A stretch of DNA of 23,725 bases from an uncultured Pseudomonadota bacterium. GTDB lineage: Bacteria; Pseudomonadota; Gammaproteobacteria; Burkholderiales; SG8-39. This document shows, piece by piece, positions 1 through 7,061 of the stretch. The notes beneath the pieces were generated by a model. That model saw only the letters and a program-made list of their open reading frames with translations, was not told the origin of the DNA and made no database searches. A program made the translations under genes and the position numbers. The stretch is from contig CAIVVS010000342.1 of assembly GCA_903909415.1 (NCBI GenBank), positions 1 to 23,725 on the forward strand. The letters are read 5' to 3'. Within the stretch, counting starts at the first letter, position 1; each line of letters begins with the position of its first letter.

Positions 1-170
1 CCGCGCGCGGCCAGTGCGTCCATGACGTGCGGCACCGAATGCAGCGTGCCGGTGTCCACCAGCGCGGCGCGGCCGTCCTGCTCGATCAGGTGGATGGCCA
101 CCATCGTCGGGCGCAGCATCTGCGCGTCGATCGCGACGATGCCCTGCCCCCAGTCCTTCATGACTGCCAT
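1..170 (-). CDS. MBL-fold metallo-hydrolase, N-terminal fragment (runs off window)
   Basis: Only the first 56 or so residues are in the window; the gene continues past base 1. The visible protein begins MAVMKDWGQGIVAID and carries a strand reading AALVDTGTLHSVP. That pattern matches the first beta strands of metallo-beta-lactamase-fold hydrolases, where an Asp-Thr-Gly turn precedes the zinc-binding HxHxDH motif. The metal ligands would lie outside the window, so catalytic competence cannot be judged. The start at 170 is chosen over a second ATG at 161 because a GAGGAG ribosome site sits a few bases upstream of 170. It is the last visible gene of the minus-strand run led by marR and lies 34 bp after the glutathionyl-hydroquinone reductase. 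A hydrolase of a thioester or lactone intermediate would fit the context, but that is inference. Confidence 0.72.
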   Translation of the reverse strand, partial: MAVMKDWGQGIVAIDAQMLRPTMVAIHLIEQDGRAALVDTGTLHSVPHVMDALAAR

Positions 171-204
171 GCCTGCTCCTCGAATGCCCGGCCCGGTCGC
201 CGCG

Positions 205-1179
205 CTAGCCGATGGCCTCGCGCCCGTGCGGCGCGAGCCAGTCGCTGACTTCCGGCGAAGGGCCCGCAGGCACGATGCACGTCGGGTTCACGCCGGGGTG
301 GCTGCGGTAGTAGTGGTGCTTGATGTGGGTGAAGTTGACGGTCTGCGCGATGCCCGGGGTCTGGTACAGCTCGCGGGCGTAGTCCCAGAGGTGGCTGTAG
401 TCCACCAGCCGTCGCAGGTTGCACTTGAAATGGCCGTGGTACACCGCATCGAAACGCACCAGGGTCGGGAACAGGCGCCAGTCGGCCTCGGTGATGTGCC
501 GGTCGCACAGGTAGCGGTTGCGCCCGAGGTGCTCGTCGACCAGGTCCAGCGTGGTGAACAGCTCGGCCACCGCCTCGTCGTACTTGTCCTGCGTGGTCGC
601 GAATCCGGCGCGGTACACCCCGTTGTTCACCGTGCGGTAGATGCGCTCGTTCCAGACGTCGATCTGTTCGCGGTGCGCTTCCGGGTACAGGTCCGGGCAC
701 TTGCGCGTCGCGTAAGCGTCGAACTCGGTGTTCAGCATGCGCAGGATCTCGGGGGACTCGTTGTTCACGATGCGCCCGGTCTGGCGGTCCCACAGCACCG
801 GCACGGTGACGCGCCCGGTGTAGTCCGGCTTGGCGCGCGTGTAGACCTGGTGCATGTGGGTCGAGCCGAACAGCTGGTCCGGCGTCGAGCCCTCGGTCGG
901 CTCGAAGTGCCAGCCCTGCTCGCCCATGAAATGGTTCACCACCGAGACGCTGATCACGTCCTCCAGGCCCTTGAGCGCGCGCGCGATCAGGGTGCGGTGC
1001 GCCCAGGGACAGGCGAGCGACACGTACAGGTGGTAGCGCCCGGGCTCGGCGCGGTAGCCGCTGGAACCGTCCGCGGTGACGCGGTCGCGGAAGGAGGCGT
1101 CCTGGCGCACGAAGGCGCCGCCGCTGGCCGAGGTGTCGTACCAGACGTCGTGCCAGACGCCCTTGACCAGCATGCCCAT
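205..1179 (-). CDS. yqjG: Glutathionyl-hydroquinone reductase (GST Xi/ECM4-YqjG family)
   Basis: This 324-residue protein is a glutathione S-transferase of the Xi class, which reductively removes glutathione from glutathionyl-hydroquinones using a catalytic cysteine. The hallmark CPWAHRTLI motif is present, with the Cys at about residue 57 at the start of the thioredoxin fold. A conserved NNESPEILRMLN stretch, which contacts glutathione in the family, follows, and then an all-helical C-terminal domain with EADWRLFPTLVRFD. The length is normal for the family. The start has a strong AGGAGG site about 6 bp upstream. It follows the amidase by 30 bp and precedes the MBL-fold gene by 34 bp, so cotranscription is likely. 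In a locus with an aromatic hydroxylase it would plausibly recycle quinone-glutathione adducts formed when a catechol or hydroquinone autoxidises. The family assignment is firm; the cellular role is inferred. Confidence 0.9.
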   Translation of the reverse strand: MGMLVKGVWHDVWYDTSASGGAFVRQDASFRDRVTADGSSGYRAEPGRYHLYVSLACPWAHRTLIARALKGLEDVISVSVVNHFMGEQGWHFEPTEGSTPDQLFGSTHMHQVYTRAKPDYTGRVTVPVLWDRQTGRIVNNESPEILRMLNTEFDAYATRKCPDLYPEAHREQIDVWNERIYRTVNNGVYRAGFATTQDKYDEAVAELFTTLDLVDEHLGRNRYLCDRHITEADWRLFPTLVRFDAVYHGHFKCNLRRLVDYSHLWDYARELYQTPGIAQTVNFTHIKHHYYRSHPGVNPTCIVPAGPSPEVSDWLAPHGREAIG

Positions 1180-1209
1180 GGAAACCTCCTGGTGTGACCG
1201 GTCGGCCGC

Positions 1210-2592
1210 TCAGCCGGGGATGGCGCACCCAGCGGCGCGCAGCGCCGCTTCGATGGACTGGCCGAGCGCGAGGATGCGCGCATCGCAGCCCTGCAGGCCA
1301 GCCACCATCAACCCGGCCGGCGCCTCGCCGGGACGGTGCACCGGGATCGACAGCCCGCAGCAGTCGAGGAAGTTGAACGCGCTGGTGTTGCGCAGCGCCA
1401 GCACGTTGGCCTTGGTGTAACCCTCGTCGGTGGCCGCCGTGTCCGCAATGACTGGGGCGATCATCGCCACCGACGGCAGCAGCCAGGCATCGTAGCCGGC
1501 GAACGCGGCATGCGCGCTGTCCAGGGTGCGGCGGCGCTGCTCGATGAGTTCCAGGTACTCCCAGGCGAGGATCTCCCCGCCCTTCATCATCCGGCCGGAC
1601 ACGCGCGGGTCGTACTCGGCGTAGTGGTCGCGCAGCCAGTGGCGGTGCCAGTGGTAGGCCTCGGGCGCGGAGAACGCGCCGCGCGCCATGTAGCCCGGGA
1701 TGTTGTCCAGTTCGGCGAAGCTGACGTCGCTGACCTTCGCGCCCGCCGCCGACAGTGCCGCCACCGCGGCCTCGAAGCGCTTGCCGACCTGCTCGTCCAG
1801 GCCGTCGAGCACGAAGCCCTTGACCACGCCCAGGCGCAGCCCGGCGAGCGGCAGCGGCGCGGGGACGCCCGCTTCGCTGCCGGACAACACGGCATCCACC
1901 AGCGCGCAGCACGCGACATTCGAGGCCAGCGGCCCGATGGAATCCAGCGTGGTGGACAGCGGCAGCGCGCCGGCGCGCGGCACGCGGATCGAGGTCGGCT
2001 TGAAGCCGGTCAGGCCGTTGAAGGCGGCCGGGATGCGGATCGAGCCGCCTGTGTCGGTGCCTATGCCCACCGCCGCCATGCCGTCGGTCACCGAGATCGC
2101 AGCGCCCGAGGACGAGCCGCCAGGGATGCGCCCCTGCTTCGGGTCGGTGGCGCTGCGCTGGTAAGGGTTCTGGGGCGTGCCGTAGTGCGGGTTCAGGCCC
2201 AGGCCCGAGTAGGCGAACTCGGTCATGTTGGTGCGGCCGATGATCACCGCGCCGGCGGCGCGCAGGCGCTGCACCACGGGCGCATCCTCCGTCGCGGGCC
2301 TGGCATGGCGCGCGACCTTGGAGCCGGCCATGGTGACGTCGCCGGCGACGTCCAGCAGGTCCTTGATGGAGACCGGGATGCCGGCCAGCGGCCCGGGGGC
2401 GATGCCGGCCTTGCGCTGCGCATCGGCCGCATCGGCGGCGGCGCGCGCCGCGTCGGCGTACACCTTGGTAAAGGTGCGGCTGCCCTCGCCCTTGGGATCG
2501 GCGATGCGGGCCAGGCACTCGTCCACCAGCGCGCGGCTGGTGGTGGCGCCCGAGGCGAGGGATTTCTTCAGTTCCGACAGCGGCTTGAGCAT
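1210..2592 (-). CDS. Amidase signature family hydrolase
   Basis: This 460-residue enzyme belongs to the amidase signature family, which hydrolyses amide or carbamoyl bonds through a Ser-cisSer-Lys triad. The triad is visible: Lys77 in GIPVSIKDLLDVAG, the cis-Ser at about 160 in PGGSSSGAA, and the nucleophile Ser184 in GTDTGGSIRIPAAFNG. The 24-residue spacing between the two serines is the family norm. The reading frame is open further upstream to 2742, but that extension is low-complexity sequence opposite the cupin gene. The ATG at 2592 starts the conserved LKPLSELKKSLASG segment and lies 16 bp after the cupin stop. The ribosome site there is modest (AAGGGAA), and translational coupling to the cupin is possible. 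The locus suggests an amide-containing intermediate, perhaps left after ring opening, but this family is promiscuous and the substrate cannot be read from sequence. Confidence 0.92.
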   Translation of the reverse strand: MLKPLSELKKSLASGATTSRALVDECLARIADPKGEGSRTFTKVYADAARAAADAADAQRKAGIAPGPLAGIPVSIKDLLDVAGDVTMAGSKVARHARPATEDAPVVQRLRAAGAVIIGRTNMTEFAYSGLGLNPHYGTPQNPYQRSATDPKQGRIPGGSSSGAAISVTDGMAAVGIGTDTGGSIRIPAAFNGLTGFKPTSIRVPRAGALPLSTTLDSIGPLASNVACCALVDAVLSGSEAGVPAPLPLAGLRLGVVKGFVLDGLDEQVGKRFEAAVAALSAAGAKVSDVSFAELDNIPGYMARGAFSAPEAYHWHRHWLRDHYAEYDPRVSGRMMKGGEILAWEYLELIEQRRRTLDSAHAAFAGYDAWLLPSVAMIAPVIADTAATDEGYTKANVLALRNTSAFNFLDCCGLSIPVHRPGEAPAGLMVAGLQGCDARILALGQSIEAALRAAGCAIPG

Positions 2593-2608
2593 GGCCCGGC
2601 GTTCCCTT

Positions 2609-2989
2609 TTACTTCTCTTCGTAGTAGTGCAGTTCCAGCAGCAGGCAGCCGCCGTCGGACTTGAACGGGCCGTGCGGCGTGCCCGGCGGGCGCACCGCGT
2701 AGGTGTTGGGGCCGAATTTCTCGCCGCCGTTGCCCTTGTCATCGTTGCCGACGATCAGGTCGCCGGACACCAGGTACACCTCTTCCCAGTACTCGTGCAC
2801 GAAGGGCGCGGTGGTGTAGACGCCGGGCGCGAAGCGCAGGTGGCGGGTGCGGAAGCCCTTGCCATTCTTCTCGTCGAGGAAGCCCGACAGGATCTGCTGC
2901 TGGATGCCGGGCGGGTAGCCCTCGGGCGTTTCCCAGCCGGTGGTCAGGTCGACCTGGTAGAACTCCTTCGGTATCTTCTGGATGGCCAT
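2609..2989 (-). CDS. Small cupin-domain protein, candidate dioxygenase or isomerase
   Basis: This is a 126-residue single-domain cupin. Cupin motif 1 is PFVHEYWEEVYLVSGDL, with His65 and Glu69/Glu70; the second histidine usual in the HxH pair is a tyrosine. Motif 2 is PPGTPHGP, with His106, and a further His121 lies near the C-terminus. At least His65, a glutamate and His106 could bind a metal. Small cupins of this kind include dioxygenases acting on hydroxylated aromatics or diketones, and also purely binding proteins. The start at 2989 has a GGAGAC ribosome site. It sits 34 bp after the DUF2848 gene and 16 bp before the amidase, inside the run led by marR. A ring-cleaving or C-C cleaving role after the HpaB-like hydroxylase is the attractive reading, but it is inferred from position. 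Confidence 0.85.
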   Translation of the reverse strand: MAIQKIPKEFYQVDLTTGWETPEGYPPGIQQQILSGFLDEKNGKGFRTRHLRFAPGVYTTAPFVHEYWEEVYLVSGDLIVGNDDKGNGGEKFGPNTYAVRPPGTPHGPFKSDGGCLLLELHYYEEK

Positions 2990-3023
2990 GTGCTTGTCTC
3001 CGATGTGATTGGTTCAGTCGGCC

Positions 3024-3701
3024 TCAGTCTGCTATGGCCAGCGTGCGCGACGCATAGCCATGCTTCAGGGTGCGGTTCTTGACCGGGTCGTGCAGTTCCA
3101 TCTCGAACTTCTCGCCCCCGCCGATCTCGCCCTGCACCACCAGCGTGCCGCAGTACATCGCGGTGCCGACCGGCAGGGTGCCGGGGCTGTCGGGGAAGCG
3201 GCCGATCAGGTCGCGCGGGCTGAGCATCTTGCTGACCGGGCCCTCCTGGTACAGCAGGCGCTTGCCGCCGCGGGTGACGAAGGACCTGAGCTGCAACTGG
3301 TCCCAGTGCGCCTCGACCTCGTCCAGGCGCCAGACCTCGCCGCTCACCGGCTTGGCGCACATCTGCTTGGACACGGTGACGCCGTAGGCCTCGACCTTGC
3401 GGTCAGTGTGGTCCGAGCCCACGCCGACCAGGATGCCGTCCGGCGTGGAGATGAGCACGAACTCGGCCTCGCCCGAGGAATCGGTGCCGACGAACTCCTG
3501 CTCCGGCGCGGTGCTCAGCAGGCTGGCCGACATGCGGTAGAAGCACGGGATGGTGCGCGGACGCGCCACGCCGATGGCGGCGAGTTCGGCGATGTGGTGC
3601 TCCACCGCCTCGCGGTTGCGGCCGGTCCAGCCGGCGATCACCAGCTGCTTGACCTCGACCGTCTTGGCGGATCCCGCCAGGGTGAACGTGATGTTGGGCA
3701 C
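3024..3701 (-). CDS. DUF2848 family protein, FAH-like fold
   Basis: This 225-residue protein is recognised as a DUF2848 family member. Its central segment, GILVGVGSDHTDRKVEAYG (about residues 89-107), with acidic and histidine residues followed by SKQMCAKPV, recalls the metal-binding core of fumarylacetoacetate hydrolase-fold enzymes, which hydrolyse or decarboxylate ring-fission products. No experimentally defined reaction for the family is known to me. The start is a GTG at 3701 with GGGAG about 8 bp upstream; no upstream ATG fits. It lies 40 bp downstream of the HpaB-like gene and 34 bp upstream of the cupin. Its position between an aromatic hydroxylase and a candidate dioxygenase supports a job on an acyclic beta-diketo or hydroxy-acid product, which is inference. 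Confidence 0.82.
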   Translation of the reverse strand: MPNITFTLAGSAKTVEVKQLVIAGWTGRNREAVEHHIAELAAIGVARPRTIPCFYRMSASLLSTAPEQEFVGTDSSGEAEFVLISTPDGILVGVGSDHTDRKVEAYGVTVSKQMCAKPVSGEVWRLDEVEAHWDQLQLRSFVTRGGKRLLYQEGPVSKMLSPRDLIGRFPDSPGTLPVGTAMYCGTLVVQGEIGGGEKFEMELHDPVKNRTLKHGYASRTLAIAD

Positions 3702-3741
3702 TTCGGGGACTCCCGGGATTCTGGTTGCTAAAGTGGTTGCT

Positions 3742-5187
3742 TCAGGCCTTGGGCACGTCGTAGCTCTTCAGCAGTCCGTCCACCACCTCGTGGAAATATT
3801 CCCACGGCGCCTCGCGGAAGCTGTGGTTGCGGATTATGAACGAAGCGCCGGCGTAGAACTTCTCGTACTGCATGTGGCGCCCGGCGAACTCCGAGCCGAC
3901 CAGGTCCCATGCCAGCTTGAACAGCTTCATGCGGTCCACCGCGCCCATCTGCGGGGTCTGGAAGTAGGTCTCGAACTGCTTGCGCAGCATCGGGTCCTGC
4001 ATCACCGAAATGTCCGCCGGCATCTGGAACACGCCGCCGCCGCACAGCTCGCGCACCACGTCGATGATGGCCGAGTGGCCCTCGGTGCACCAGTTCAGCG
4101 CCGCATACATGTAGCGCCGGTTGAAGGTCTTGTGCCCGGCGGGCCATTCCTCCGCGTCCTGGATCTGGCCGGCGATCATGCCGCCCAGCGTGGCTTCCAG
4201 CGCGGACAGGCGGCCCAGCACCTCGCGCACCGCGGGGATCTGGTCGGCGCCCGAGGCCTGGGTGATGCGCGAGGCCAGGCCCACCAGCAGCTGCATCTTG
4301 GCGTGGAAACGCACGTTGGACTGGTGGTTGCCGTAGCAGTGCGCCGGGGTCTTGATGTAGATCTCGCGCGCCAGCACCGCGTCGTTGTGCACGAACACCT
4401 TCTCCCACGGCACCTTGACCTCGTCGCACATGACCATGGAATCGGTCTCGTCGAAGCGGTGCGTCAGCGGGTTCTCGAACTCCACCTGCGCGTCGCGCTC
4501 GAAGGGTTTGCGCGACCAGAGCGTCACGCCCTTGGCATTGACCGGAATCGCGCAGGTCACCGACTCGGCCAGCTGGGTGGGCGCGAGCGGGATCAGGTTG
4601 CCGACCCAGATCTCGTTGGCGAACACCGCGCCGGTGGCCAGCATCTTCATGCCCGACACCACCAGGCCGTCGTCTTCCTCGCGCACCACGCGCAGCGTCG
4701 GGATCGGCAGGTTCTGCTTGACGTAGAACTCGGGGTTGCGCGCGGCCTGCGGCGGGATCACGGCGTACACGCCGTAGATGTCGTTCTCGCGCATGTGCTC
4801 GTAGTAGCGCAGCAGGTTGTCCGCGTACTTGCCGAACACGCCGGGATTGGTGGACATGCCGGTGACGAAGGACGACACGTGGTCAGGCGAGCGCCCGAGC
4901 ATCCCGTAACTCATCATCGCGATCTTGAAGTGGGCGTCCTTGCGCAGCTGCAGGTCCTCGCGCGACTTGGCGCGCATGAAGTAGCGGCTGTAGCGCTTGC
5001 CGCCGTCCTCGTAGGTCATCAGCTCGCGGTTGGCCGGGTCCGCCTTCATGTCGTAGATCGCGGCGATGGACGCCGCGGCGTTGCGGAACGCCGGGTGCGT
5101 GGTGACGTCGTCCACGCGCTCGCTGCCGATGTAGACGACGCGGCCGTCGCGCAGGGATTCGAGGTGCTGGGCACCGGTCTTGATCAT
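3742..5187 (-). CDS. FADH2-dependent monooxygenase, HpaB/PvcC family
   Basis: This 481-residue protein is a member of the 4-hydroxyphenylacetate 3-monooxygenase large-subunit family, which uses reduced FAD from a separate reductase to ortho-hydroxylate phenols. Family signatures include GRSPDH (98-103), the PPQ-A-R stretch (145-150), the flavin-region segment SGMKMLATGAVFANEIWVGN (178-197, quoted in part here by position) and PWEKVFVHND. The length matches HpaB-type enzymes. Compared with the characterised enzymes, the substrate-contacting Tyr of the RSPDY motif is His103, and the position of the substrate-binding His appears to be Tyr141; Arg99 is kept. A different phenolic or heteroaromatic substrate is therefore likely. 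No flavin reductase (HpaC) gene is visible. The start has CAGGAGC close upstream and lies 55 bp after marR. 4-hydroxybutyryl-CoA dehydratase is an alternative fold relative, but its Fe-S cysteine ligands are not evident. Confidence 0.9.
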   Translation of the reverse strand: MIKTGAQHLESLRDGRVVYIGSERVDDVTTHPAFRNAAASIAAIYDMKADPANRELMTYEDGGKRYSRYFMRAKSREDLQLRKDAHFKIAMMSYGMLGRSPDHVSSFVTGMSTNPGVFGKYADNLLRYYEHMRENDIYGVYAVIPPQAARNPEFYVKQNLPIPTLRVVREEDDGLVVSGMKMLATGAVFANEIWVGNLIPLAPTQLAESVTCAIPVNAKGVTLWSRKPFERDAQVEFENPLTHRFDETDSMVMCDEVKVPWEKVFVHNDAVLAREIYIKTPAHCYGNHQSNVRFHAKMQLLVGLASRITQASGADQIPAVREVLGRLSALEATLGGMIAGQIQDAEEWPAGHKTFNRRYMYAALNWCTEGHSAIIDVVRELCGGGVFQMPADISVMQDPMLRKQFETYFQTPQMGAVDRMKLFKLAWDLVGSEFAGRHMQYEKFYAGASFIIRNHSFREAPWEYFHEVVDGLLKSYDVPKA

Positions 5188-5242
5188 GGTTGCTCCTGGG
5201 TCCGTTGTCGGATGGGTATGGGTTGGGTCGGAAATGGATGGT

Positions 5243-5902
5243 TCAGGCGGCGCGCGCGGTGGCGTCGCGCACCAGGAAATCGATCAGGTTGGCGGCGCGG
5301 TCGCCGCAGCCGACCAGCTCGCGCGCCAGCTCGCGCAGCTGCCGGAAGCGCGCCTCGTCCAGGCACTCGAACAGCACGTCGTTGACCTTCTGCTGGTGCG
5401 GGGCGACGCGCTCGATCAGCGCCTCGCCTTCCGGGGTGAGCGTGAGCAGCACGCGGCGCGCGTCGGCCGGGTCGTCCTGCTTGCGCATCAGGCCGCGCTC
5501 GACCAGCTTGCCGGCCTCCATGGTGATGAAGGCGCCGCTGCGATGCAGGCGAGCCGCCGCCTGTCCGACGCTGATGCCGGCCCGGGATTCCGGTCCGCCC
5601 GCCGGGTCGGCCTGCTCGCCGAAGCGGCGCACCGCCTGCAGCAGTTCGTACTGCACCCCGGTGATGCCCATCAGCGTGGCGAAGCCGTCGCGGCAGGCCT
5701 CCAGATGATGCGAGAATGCGAGCAGGTCGTGCACCATGCCGCGGAAGTCGTCGTCCGAGCCGGCGCGAAGCAGCGCCGGGCTTGACGCGGTCAGCGGCGC
5801 GCGCCGGGTCGGCGCGGCGCGCTTGCGGCTCCTGGCCTCGGTCGCGCGCTCGGCGCCGCGGTCTGGTGCAGTGGTGCTTCGGGCTAGGGAACGGGTGGCC
5901 AT
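5243..5902 (-). CDS. MarR-family transcriptional regulator
   Basis: This 219-residue protein has a MarR winged helix-turn-helix at about residues 84-165: ITGVQYELLQAVRRF, ISVGQAAARLHRSGAFITMEAGKLVERGL and the wing DPADARRVLLTLTPEGEALI. The first 50 residues are basic, Ala/Arg-rich and probably disordered, which is longer than usual; an internal start near Met56 would give a more typical MarR, so the N-terminus is uncertain. Upstream of the ATG at 5902 the ribosome site is weak (a GACGGAA-like stretch). It is the first gene of the minus-strand run and diverges from a Bug receptor and a UbiD gene. MarR proteins beside hydroxylases typically repress until the aromatic substrate or its CoA ester binds, so autoregulation plus control of both arms through the shared 113-bp region is the likely model. 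Confidence 0.9.
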   Translation of the reverse strand: MATRSLARSTTAPDRGAERATEARSRKRAAPTRRAPLTASSPALLRAGSDDDFRGMVHDLLAFSHHLEACRDGFATLMGITGVQYELLQAVRRFGEQADPAGGPESRAGISVGQAAARLHRSGAFITMEAGKLVERGLMRKQDDPADARRVLLTLTPEGEALIERVAPHQQKVNDVLFECLDEARFRQLRELARELVGCGDRAANLIDFLVRDATARAA

Positions 5903-5935
5903 GGCGGTTCCGTCGTGGCATGCTTGAACCCGGCC

Positions 5936-5975
5936 ACGTTAGCAATGCCAATTAGCTAAGTCAACAAGGTATTTT
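5936..5975. promoter_or_regulatory. Divergent promoter region with candidate MarR operator
   Basis: This is an AT-rich island between divergent marR and the Bug gene. It contains an inverted repeat TTAGC-N11-GCTAA at 5939-5959 and a perfect 8-bp palindrome TTAGCTAA at 5952-5959. On the minus strand a TTGACT hexamer (5964-5959) is spaced 17 bp from TAACGT (5941-5936), a plausible -35/-10 pair for marR that overlaps the repeat. On the plus strand TATTTT (5970-5975) could be a -10 for the Bug-ubiD arm, without a convincing -35. The overlap of repeat and promoter is what autorepression would require. The MarR assignment is inferred from position and symmetry. Confidence 0.55.
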
Positions 5976-6015
5976 GTCCTTCCCCGACATGGAAGCCCCC
6001 GGAATGGAGTCCCAG

Positions 6016-6999
6016 ATGAACGCGCACCGCCCCCGACTGTCCGCCTGCCTGTTGCTTGCGGCCGCCCTGCCGCTGGCCGCCGCGCTGCCCGCGCTGGCCC
6101 AGGACGCCTGGCCGAACAAGCCGATCCGCATCCTCGTGCCGTTCGCGCCGGGCGGCGTGACCGACACGGTGACCCGGATCAACGCCCCGCGCCTGCAGGA
6201 AGCGCTCGGCCAGCCGGTGCTGGTGGAGAACCGCCCGGGTGCCGGTGGCGCGGTCGCGACCGAGGCGGTCGCCAAGTCCGCGCCGGACGGCTACACCCTG
6301 CTGATGGGCTCGGCCGCGCCGCAGACCCTGCTGCAGTACCTGCAGAAGACCGGCTACGACGGCGTGACCAGCTTCGCGCCGATCAGCCCGGTGAACACCA
6401 ATCCGCTGGTGCTGGCGGTGCACCCGGCCCTGCCGGTGAAGTCGGTGCGCGAACTGATCGACGCGGCAAAGGCCCAGCCCGGCAAGCTGAACTTCGGCGG
6501 CGCCGGCGGCCTGACCCAGTTCTCCGGCGAGATCTTCAAGCACATGGCCGGCGTGAACATCGTCTATGTCGCCTACAAGGGCGGCGCCCCCGCCACGGCC
6601 GCGGCGGTGGCCGGCGACGTGCAGGTGACCTTCGCCAACTATTCCGACGCGCTGCCGCAGATGAAGGCCGGCAAGCTGCGCGCGCTGGGCATCACCGGTT
6701 CGCGCCGCTTCCCGCAGTCGCCCGACGTGCCCACCATCGCCGAGGCCGGCATCCCCGGCTATGCGGTGGATTCCTGGAACGGCCTGTTCGCACCGGCCGG
6801 CACGCCCGCGGCCATCGTCATCCGCATCTCCGCCATCGTGCAGCAGGGCGCCAGGGACCCGGTGGTGCGCCAGCGCATGTTCGACATCGGCTCGGAGGCC
6901 TTCGCCGACACGCCCGAGGGATTCCGCACCTTCCTGCTCGGGGAGCAGAAGCGCTGGGCGGAGTTCGTGAAGCAATCCGGCATCAAGATCGAGCAATAA
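6016..6999 (+). CDS. Bug/TctC-family tripartite tricarboxylate transporter substrate-binding protein
   Basis: This is a 327-residue periplasmic binding protein of the Bug family, which typically captures carboxylic acids or related aromatic acids. A Sec signal peptide covers roughly residues 1-28 and ends in PALA before QDAWPNKPIR. Family motifs follow: PFAPGG (42-47), VENRPGAGG (70-78) and DGYTLL (91-96), with a C-terminal lobe containing FANYSDALPQMKAGKLRALGITG. The frame is open to a TTG at 5974, but the ATG at 6016 is preferred because GGAG lies 6 bp upstream and the signal peptide begins properly there. No TctA/TctB membrane subunits accompany it, as is common for the many orphan Bug genes of Burkholderiales. 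It precedes ubiD by 62 bp and diverges from marR, so it probably recognises the substrate of this locus. Confidence 0.93.
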   Translation: MNAHRPRLSACLLLAAALPLAAALPALAQDAWPNKPIRILVPFAPGGVTDTVTRINAPRLQEALGQPVLVENRPGAGGAVATEAVAKSAPDGYTLLMGSAAPQTLLQYLQKTGYDGVTSFAPISPVNTNPLVLAVHPALPVKSVRELIDAAKAQPGKLNFGGAGGLTQFSGEIFKHMAGVNIVYVAYKGGAPATAAAVAGDVQVTFANYSDALPQMKAGKLRALGITGSRRFPQSPDVPTIAEAGIPGYAVDSWNGLFAPAGTPAAIVIRISAIVQQGARDPVVRQRMFDIGSEAFADTPEGFRTFLLGEQKRWAEFVKQSGIKIEQ

Positions 7000-7061
7000 G
7001 TACGACAACAGGCCGCGCAAGCAGCCGTACAACAGCACGCCAGGAAACCAGAGGAACCAGC

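Noticed and set aside
158..2518. A 786-residue open frame on the minus strand
   Set aside because: It overlaps the amidase and glutathionyl-hydroquinone reductase in another frame and is arginine-rich with no domain; the two overlapped genes have complete family motifs.
3742..5187. 4-hydroxybutyryl-CoA dehydratase
   Set aside because: The fold is related, but the cysteine and histidine ligands of that enzyme's [4Fe-4S] cluster are not evident, and the context is oxygenase-like.
5974..6015. A TTG or earlier ATG start for the first Bug gene
   Set aside because: The ATG at 6016 has a GGAG site at the right distance and begins a normal signal peptide; earlier starts add unsupported residues before it.
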